From Amoebophrya sp. A120 (taxonomy: Eukaryota > Sar > Dinophyceae > Syndiniales > Amoebophryaceae): a stretch of DNA of 64,000 nt. Below the pieces are notes generated by a model, which saw only the letters and a list, made by a program, of their open reading frames with translations, made no database searches and was not told where the DNA came from. Shown here piece by piece: positions 58,119 through 64,000 of the stretch. The stretch covers positions 1,766,922 to 1,830,921 of the forward strand of contig CAJINV010000002.1 in NCBI GenBank assembly GCA_905178155.1. Reading direction: 5' to 3'. Position 1 is the stretch's first letter. Each line of letters opens with the position of its first letter. The position numbers and the translations under genes are program-made.

Positions 58119-59006
58119 TCATAATATAGATTGAATCTTAATCCCTGTACCGCAGAACCACCTGTGCGACGTGTACGACAATTCTACCTGCTGTGCAGGA
58201 GAAGCACGGAGTACTTGCATACTCAAAAGGAAAACAGAAAGGACCGCGATTACTGTTGCCACGTAGTTGTATGACAGTGCAAAACTCCCCCTCGCTCCCC
58301 CTCATTTGTCATGCAAAACACCAAATCCAGGCCGTGTCTCTTGATACTGTTTTCATGACAAATCAAGGATACCCAGACAGTACGACACTCCTGTGCAAAT
58401 TTGTCTATGAAAAACCGACACTCTTGCTGATGCTTGTATTTTTGCCGCTGATGCGTATAGCTATAGATACAAATGAGGTGGAGGGGGAGTTGTGCACCCT
58501 CACACGTAGATAAACCATCTGACACGCTTGTTTTTGTTCGCTTCGGACACGCGCCAGACGGCGATAATCTTTTCGCCCACCTTCATCTGCTCGATCCAAT
58601 GCTCCACCATTTCATCGCGAGTAAAAACATCTTCACGACCCTGGACTTATCTATCATGCGAATCCGCATGCGGCAAATGTGAATATTTCTCATGCGCAAG
58701 AACCCCATGATGAGGAGCATTTTTCATGCTGCCTTGAGCTTTTTCATGCTCTCATCAGGATAAAGAGCTAGATTTGCGATGTGATTTCACCAGCCAACGA
58801 GGACTACACTTCTTAGACTTAGAGACCCAATGATCTTGTCATGCGCAACGGCTGGAATTTGCTGATTCGTGTTATGCAAGATCGCCGTCTTGACTCTGGG
58901 GTGCGTGGGGACGTTCTAATACAGGATACAATTTCTGGTCGTGTTCCGTGGCCGGGGGGAACAGCCGGCACGACGGATTTTTTATTTCCGCAGACGCAAC
59001 GTCCAT
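58119..59006 (-). CDS. Small protein with one C-terminal membrane segment, 107 residues
   Basis: Exons 59006-58929, 58607-58503 and 58259-58119 sum to 324 nt. The N-terminal domain is soluble (EHDQKLVEHWIEQMKVGEKI, IAVWRVSEANKNKRVRW) and is followed directly by a hydrophobic helix (FIYVATVIAVLSVFLLSM) and a short tail. This is the layout of a tail-anchored or single-pass organelle protein, but no family is recognised. Both introns are elements (C6, D4). The ATG used is MDVASAEIK; open frame continues upstream to about 59105 without an ATG, so an extra 5' exon is possible. Confidence 0.6.
58267..58502. mobile_element. Introner D4
   Basis: Family D: TTGTATGACAGTGCAAAACT and GGGGGAGTTGTGCACCCTCA. 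Flanked by a perfect 7-base repeat CACGTAG (58260-58266, 58503-58509), longer than usual. Removal joins WFIYV|ATVIA and rebuilds the membrane helix. Confidence 0.9.
58613..58928. mobile_element. Introner C6
   Basis: Diverged family C: left CATCGCGAGTAAAAACATCT, right GGGGACGTTCTAATACAGGA. Duplication CATTT/CAATT. Removal joins HDQKL|VEHWI. Confidence 0.82.
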
Positions 59007-60030
59007 TTTGTCACTACGTCGGAGGACCTTGGTCGTGCACAAGGACGACAGGGAGGTGCGAATAGTGGCGAAGGTCTTGATGTTTTCAAAACTAAACGCA
59101 AACAAGAGTCGAAGGTATAATCGAGATCAGGAGCGGTGTGCTGCTGCTCGCGGCGAGGACAGCGACAGGAAACTACTAGGTGTAGCTCAAAAATAAAGCG
59201 AGAAGTCTACTTTCTTGAACTTTGCCCATGAGAGGCCAGTTTCATTTAGTACGATTTTTCATCTATGTCTACCTTGGGAAACACGATATGTTCCTATTTC
59301 ATGACGAGGCGAAGATGTAGTTACAGTCGCGTTTTATTTGACGACCACCGGAAAGTTTATTCAGAGGTCTGTCACGATCAAAACAAGCACGGCCCAACTG
59401 CAGAACGAGCCAGCTACGCAAACGAGTCAAGTAGATCTTGTTTCCCGGAACAGTTGATACGATGAGACAGTACAGGTGAACTGCGTGTCTAGCTCTTTCT
59501 TCTAGCACCGATCGGGCAAGTGAATTCGTAGTCGCGAAATAAAGCGATGAAGAAATACGCGATGACGATTTATGACGACGACCCTGACGAGTTGGAGAAG
59601 ATTCAAATTTTCGCCGCAAAAGTTCAGTTGCGTATAATTCACAAACACGACTAAAATGCTCTGCACGCCGAGACAGAACAAAATGAAAACCTTGAACTAG
59701 TCAAAGGCACTTGATTATTGCTGCCGATGTGTCGTGAGCAGGAAAAAGCGGCACCGGTATCAGTGTCCTTGCTAAATCAATGTTACTTGCCTGGTCGTTG
59801 CTGCAGAATGCAAGGACAAAGTGATCAACAAAACGCTCCTGTCACCACGGTATTAGCTGCTACTGAGCAACTAACACCCGACTTTCTTGACTTGTAGTTT
59901 CTTGATGCTTTCCAAAATGTCTGTGAAAAATTCTACTGTTTTAATATTCGAATTCGAGCACAGCCACAGTGTCTTCACCGGCACCACCCACGTCTTATCC
60001 TTAACACGTTCACCTCTCGTCGTGTATTCT
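59007..60030. other. Intergenic, no gene
   Basis: Only short ORFs in all frames and no conserved motif. It includes the CKS1 3' flank on the right. Confidence 0.5.
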
Positions 60031-60751
60031 TCACGCCACAACACCCATCTGTTGCTGCATCTCCGGGGGATCGACCATGCCCGTCAGCGGGTTCGTGCCC
60101 ACAGGTATGAGAATTTACAAAACCACCACTTGTTTGCAGTCGCTATCCAATGCGTGTTTTTGCATGACAAAGAACGGCGCTTCATCATGCAGAAACGAGC
60201 ATGACAAGCATGCGTATGCGACCGAGGTTGTAGTAAATTCTCAATTCCATATACGGTCGGCGGAAGAGCAAGATGTGGGGTTCCGGGCGGTGACACTCGT
60301 AGTGCATCCACCCCCGGCTCTGCTGCACGCCAAGCCCTATCAAATGTAAAAATGTCTGGGTCTGGAAGAATGCAACTTGTGATGCTGCATTTGGATTCCA
60401 AAAAAATCTGTATTGCATGAGTACCAAAGGGAATGCAATTTTTGCTACGCTGAGAAGGCATTTGTCATGCGGAATAGGCATCACGAATCCTCCAAAAGAT
60501 CTGTATTGCTAGGGTATGCATCACAGACATCATGGCTCATGCAAAACGTGCATGACAAACCTCGCACTCTTCCAGACCCAGACATTTTTACATTTCATAA
60601 GCCCGCGCCACTGGTCTTCGGACAGCAGGGAACGGCCGTAGGACGCGTACATTTTCTTCGCGATGGTCTTCGGCAAAATCACGTGCCGGTACTCGTAGGT
60701 ATCGTCCTGGTACTTCTCGCTATACTCGATTTCGTCTGGGTAGTGCGGCAT
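60031..60751 (-). CDS. CKS1: Cyclin-dependent kinase regulatory subunit CKS1
   Basis: Small adaptor that binds CDK and phosphorylated substrates in the cell cycle. Exons 60751-60600, 60332-60252 and 60100-60031 give 303 nt, 100 residues. Family hallmarks in order: [38 protein letters not shown], then [18 protein letters not shown]. The substrate phosphate-binding Arg/Ser/Trp/Arg set (YRHV, SEDQW, FRRP) and the hinge-like HRPEPH are intact. The tail ([20 protein letters not shown]) is a little longer than in animals. Both introns are elements (A27, H1). The conserved fold across both junctions is strong proof that the elements are spliced out. Confidence 0.96.
60106..60251. mobile_element. Introner H1 (only copy of its family)
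   Basis: Ends TATGAGAATTTACAA and TAGTAAATTCTCAATTCCATA. Flanks ACAGG/TACGG match weakly. Keeping the downstream flank gives LLFRRP|VGTNP; keeping the other would give a stop, so this junction shows which copy is used. Confidence 0.8.
60338..60599. mobile_element. Introner A27
   Basis: Family A, duplication AGCCC. Removal joins QWRGL|GVQQS in CKS1, the exact family consensus. Confidence 0.96.
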
Positions 60752-61796
60752 TTTTTGAACTGCTCTTCGGGTTTATTGTGTATAATTCGACACCTTTAGT
60801 AGAAAGCCAAAATCAAGATTCTCGTCCCACGGTTAGGGGCCTTGTGTTTCTTTTTTCCTAGGTGTTGACAAAGTTGTTTGATGTATGAGCAGCGGCTGAC
60901 CGTGAACGGAAAAATCGGTTTGTCCTGCCAGCAGTAGTGTTTGCTATAGTTTTTGAATGCTTGTAAGACGTAGTTACCTCAGAAGATTGCGTCATCTCTT
61001 CTGCGCAATTGAAACTCAAGCCAGCCAAGCAACCTCGGCCACCAGCTATACAAGGGCCGCTCGAAGATTTGGCATGCTAGATCGTCGGTCCTGCTCTTGG
61101 CTCGCTCCTGCACCCCTTGTTTCGGGCCATTTGCGCCGGCGCTTTCTGGTATTTTTTCATGTGTAGTGATAGGCCTGGGCGTGCACTAGCTGTACACGGC
61201 TCACACGACACTCTGGCAGGGGATAAAAGCTGCTAGCACGACATGGCCGAAACAACACAGTCCACCTCCGGCTTTATTTAAATTGGAAACTGTTGAACAC
61301 CACTGAAGCTGTCGATGCCTTCTCTTCGCAGAAACTCCGGCGCTTGCTTCCACAGCTGGTGAGCAGGTGCCGTTTTGAAGCTAGTAGAGCTAAATCTCAA
61401 TCCTTTTTGTCTAGGCAGGCGTACTGCTCAAAGAACTTCTTTTCGCACGGTCTTGATCGAACGTCTTTTACCACCAAATTTCTCTTGCAAGAAACGCTTC
61501 CCGCGCACCAATCTTTGTGCACACCGCGCGGAGTTTTACTCAGCGCCGCTGTGATCTGTTTACAGTAATCATGTTTATTTGGTCTCCCCTTTCTTTCTCT
61601 TTGATGTGTCTTCTTTACGAAAAAATAGTGTGTAGCTGATGTGGCTAACGAGGTCGATGTCAAAAGTGAAATCTAAGTATTCATAAAAGTGCAAAATGCA
61701 GGTATTTACTTTTTCTCTGTTTCTCAAAAACAACTGCAAGATGAAAGTGGTAGTGAGAGAAAGTCCGCACAACTTCTCTGCTCCTCTTCCCATCTA
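60752..61796. other. Intergenic, no gene
   Basis: Mixed-composition spacer with short ORFs only and no introner ends. Confidence 0.5.
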
Positions 61797-63578
61797 CTAC
61801 CCCCTCTGCACCAGTCCCCTGGCCTTTGGAAAGCTGGCGCTCGAATATGAGAGTGCACAACTCCCCCTCTTCCTCATTTGTATATGCAAAACAGCTGTGC
61901 TAAATCAAGTTCCTGCGCTGTCGCTGTGGCAAGAATGTAGTTTTCATGACAAATTGAAATTTCGAAGCCCTAACATTAGGCTGACGATTTTGTCATCGAG
62001 TTGCTTCCCCTTAGTACTTTTCATGCCCGCTAAAAAATGAGCGGGAACAAGAGTTCTTCTTGTGCACTCTCATATCGAGTCCGTGCTTCCTCTCCTACTC
62101 CTGGAACTTTTACTTTCCCTTTCCAAATCCTGCTGGCCCATAAACTCTATCAAATGCAAAAGTGTCTGGGTCTGGAAGATTTTGAGACTTGTCATGCTTG
62201 TCTGGCATCACCAAAAAGTTTGCGATGCGTGTCCAAGAAGAGACCCTTTCGCCTGTCATGCAAAAACGCAGTTTGTAATGCGAAAAACGCAACACAAAGA
62301 AGCGCAGATATTTCTCATGCGTGGCTGTGCATTACAGAGCATTCACTAGCCCCAGCGCAGCATTACAAGTTTCCAGACCCAAACATTTTTGCAGTTGATA
62401 AACTCGCCGCCACCGCCAAACCCGCCAAATCCGTCCACGGGCGTGTTTATCCTGTGCATAAGTATCGTACTCGTATAAATGCAAGTCTTGCATTACAAAT
62501 CCTTTCCTTAAGGCAAATCCGCATTACAAATTTCATTTCTCATGTTGTGGAAATTTGTAATGCATTTATACGAGTATGTAGGAGTACGATACTTTTGCAA
62601 TTCATAGTGTTGCCCCCGCCGCCCCCAGCGGTTGTGGACATGGTTGCGTTGCCGTTTGTATGAACTGCAACAGTATCGTACTCGTATAAATGCATTACAA
62701 ATCTCCTCAGCATGAGCAATAAAATTTGTAATGCGGATTTACCTCAAGAAAAAGATTTGTAATGCATGACTGCAATACGAGTACGATACTTTTGCACAGG
62801 ATAGTTTGCCCCGGAAAACCCGCCGCTCGCGGCAGTACTGCCCATCACGCCCGCGTATCAAATGCAGATATGTCTGGGTCTGGAAGATTCCGAGACTTGT
62901 CATGCACGTTTTGGATGAGCCATCATGTCTGTGATGCACCATGCCTTAGCATGAGAGAACTTTTGAGGGCTGCTTGATGCCTATTCCGCATGACAAATGC
63001 CCTCTCCCTCTCCGCGTAGAAAGAATTACAATCCCCTTGCTGCTCATACAATACAGATTTCTTTGGAATCCAAATGCAGCATCACAAGTTCCGCTCTCCC
63101 AGACCCAGACATATTTGCATTTGATACCGCGCCCCGCCCCTTCCGACTGGCGGTATTCGGTCGGGCGGACTGCGATTTCGACTTGCGCGCGGACACGAGA
63201 TTTGTCTGCTTTACGGACGCGGTGGAAATCATTTTGTTTGATCGTAGCATCCCCTCCCGACTGTCGTACACGAAGTACACGTTTTGCCGCATGCAGGCCC
63301 GGTCGTACCGGGTTTGCTCCCCACTGCCACTCCCGGGTGGATTTGACCCTCCTGCTCCACTTCCAAACCCGCCGGCCCCCTGCGCCGCTCCGGGCGCGAG
63401 CAGGTTGTTGCCCGCTAAATGGATCTTTTCGATGGTCTATGAATTGCAAAAGTATCGTACTCGTAGAAATGCATTTCTCAGCATGAGAAATTGCATTTGC
63501 AATGCGGATTTACCTTTAATGCATGACTGCAATTACAACTACCAATAATAGCCGGGTCCGCGGAGGTAGTGAGGTCAT
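61797..63578 (-). CDS. Gly-rich protein, 192 residues, in seven exons
   Basis: Exons 63578-63554, 63432-63127, 62850-62804, 62653-62607, 62442-62401, 62142-62075 and 61840-61797 sum to 579 nt. The N-terminal third has a helix-like start (IEKIHLAGNNLLAPG), a short folded-looking segment (YDRACMRQNVYFVYDSREG) and a basic Ser/Lys part. The rest is Gly/Ser-rich (TTAGGGGGNTPVDGFGGFGG) and ends basic (SKSSRSRRGSTDSSASFPKA). No family is recognised. All six introns are elements (A, B, D), about one per 32 codons. The ATG of MTSLPPRT is the first in frame, but an upstream exon beyond 63578 cannot be excluded. Confidence 0.65.
61846..62074. mobile_element. Introner D5
   Basis: Family D with decayed inner right arm: TATGAGAGTGCACAACTCCC and TTCTTGTGCACTCTCATA. 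Duplication TCGAA/TCGAG. Removal joins GSTDS|SASFP. Confidence 0.87.
62148..62400. mobile_element. Introner A28
   Basis: Family A, duplication AACTC. Removal joins GGGEF|MGQQD. Confidence 0.92.
62448..62606. mobile_element. Introner B6
   Basis: Family B: TATCCTGTGCATAAGTATCG and CGATACTTTTGCAATTCATA. Duplication GTGTT. Removal joins GGGNT|PVDGF. Confidence 0.92.
62659..62803. mobile_element. Introner B7
   Basis: Family B: TATGAACTGCAACAGTATCG and CGATACTTTTGCACAGGATA, so its right terminus has the family C word. Duplication GTTTG. Removal joins FSGAN|GNATM. Confidence 0.92.
62856..63126. mobile_element. Introner A29
   Basis: Family A, duplication CCGCG. Removal joins KGRGA|GVMGS. Confidence 0.92.
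63438..63553. mobile_element. Introner B8, right end eroded
   Basis: Left end TATGAATTGCAAAAGTATCG is typical of family B, but the right arm has been replaced by GCAATTACAACTACCAATAA. Flanks TGGTC/GGGTC. Removal still joins LPPRT|IEKIH in frame. Confidence 0.72.
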
Positions 63579-64000
63579 GGCGGTCTTTTTGTGTTCACGC
63601 CAAAAAAGGACGCAACTTCTCTGCCCACCATGCCATCGTGAGCAATGTTATGCACGACGGCACGGCGGTCGCTAAAAATCTCGATCCAGAGGCGGCCTCC
63701 ATTTGGTTTCGAATCGAAAAACCTTCCCCGCATGCTATGGCCCCGCCAGGGCCCGCGCAAGGGTCGGCCCCTTGGGAGCCCCAAAGCGGGCCCATAGCAT
63801 GCGGATTGGCTTTTTGCTTTTGGCGGACTTTGTTTCTTTTGTTTTTTTTTTGTCAAAATGACGCATCTTCTGGCCTTCAGCCCGCCTCTGAAATGGCGGA
63901 TTTTGAAGGCGTCTTTTGCGGGGCCCGAATGTGGGGCAAAATGAGGCCCATATCATGCGGATTCGCTGCTTTTTTCGGAGTGCTGCTTTTTGGGCGCCCA
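63579..64000. other. Right edge, no gene called; inverted and direct repeats
   Basis: Contains an inverted pair at 63728-63743 (CCGCATGCTATGGCCC) and 63787-63803 (GGGCCCATAGCATGCGG) with a GC-rich loop. A further related word (GGCCCATATCATGCGGATTC) lies near 63945. No coding signal is visible. Confidence 0.5.

Noticed and set aside
7441-63126. CRISPR-like reading of the regularly repeated 16-base core TGTCTGGGTCTGGAAG
   Set aside because: The copies are terminal inverted repeats of separate elements scattered across genes, not an array of repeats and spacers, and the genome is eukaryotic.
1-64000. tRNA, rRNA, snRNA and dinoflagellate spliced-leader genes
   Set aside because: I looked for U6-like, 5S-like and spliced-leader-like words and found none convincing by eye; a covariance-model scan would be needed to exclude them.

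Overview
The window looks like nuclear DNA of a parasitic dinoflagellate of the Syndiniales, most likely Amoebophrya or a close relative. Three things suggest this: genes of clear eukaryotic type (an Sm-ring protein, CKS1, type 1 methionine aminopeptidase, mitochondrial adrenodoxin reductase); all 14 gene models on one strand over 64 kb; and coding sequence broken by dozens of short elements with terminal inverted repeats that must be removed as introns. Invasive intronic elements of this kind have been described in Amoebophrya. The species call is inference.

Layout, read on the minus strand from right to left: a Gly-rich 192-codon gene (63578-61797); CKS1 (60751-60031); a 107-codon tail-anchored-type protein (59006-58119); a 238-codon membrane protein (58022-55747); a 2-kb unit bounded by inverted iterated repeats (53490-55502) beside a GC-rich patch; a large signal-peptide protein (51656-46317); SmB (45077-44327); an ankyrin-repeat protein (43556-38797); a Cys-rich internally duplicated protein (38255-37764); a small coiled-coil protein (36782-35400); ferredoxin/adrenodoxin reductase (34798-32049); a GC-rich gene-free island (about 29990-31760); methionine aminopeptidase 1 (29460-26799); a second GC-rich island (about 24970-26450); a secreted or membrane low-complexity protein (24560-22758); a 2,237-codon repeat protein (22533-12416); and a 2,194-codon KH + SH3 protein (10786-2106). 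The genes do not form a recognisable pathway.

The main feature is the introns. I find 55 elements of about 115-320 bp in at least eight families with different inverted repeats (families A to H here; A has 29 copies). Nearly all begin TATC/TATG and end GATA/CATA, and most sit between 5-base direct repeats. Removing the element plus one copy of the repeat restores an open frame: the joined exons of eight genes sum to exact multiples of three (6585, 6714, 2217, 498, 324, 303, 717 and 579 nt), and the products include intact conserved domains. None of the 55 lies in intergenic DNA. About a dozen other introns are GT-AG (one may be GC-AG), and many contain the same TTTGTCATGC / GCATGACAAA words found in every element family.

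Coordinates were counted by eye and intron boundaries may be off by one or two bases. The five bases of each target duplication make the exact splice position inherently ambiguous.
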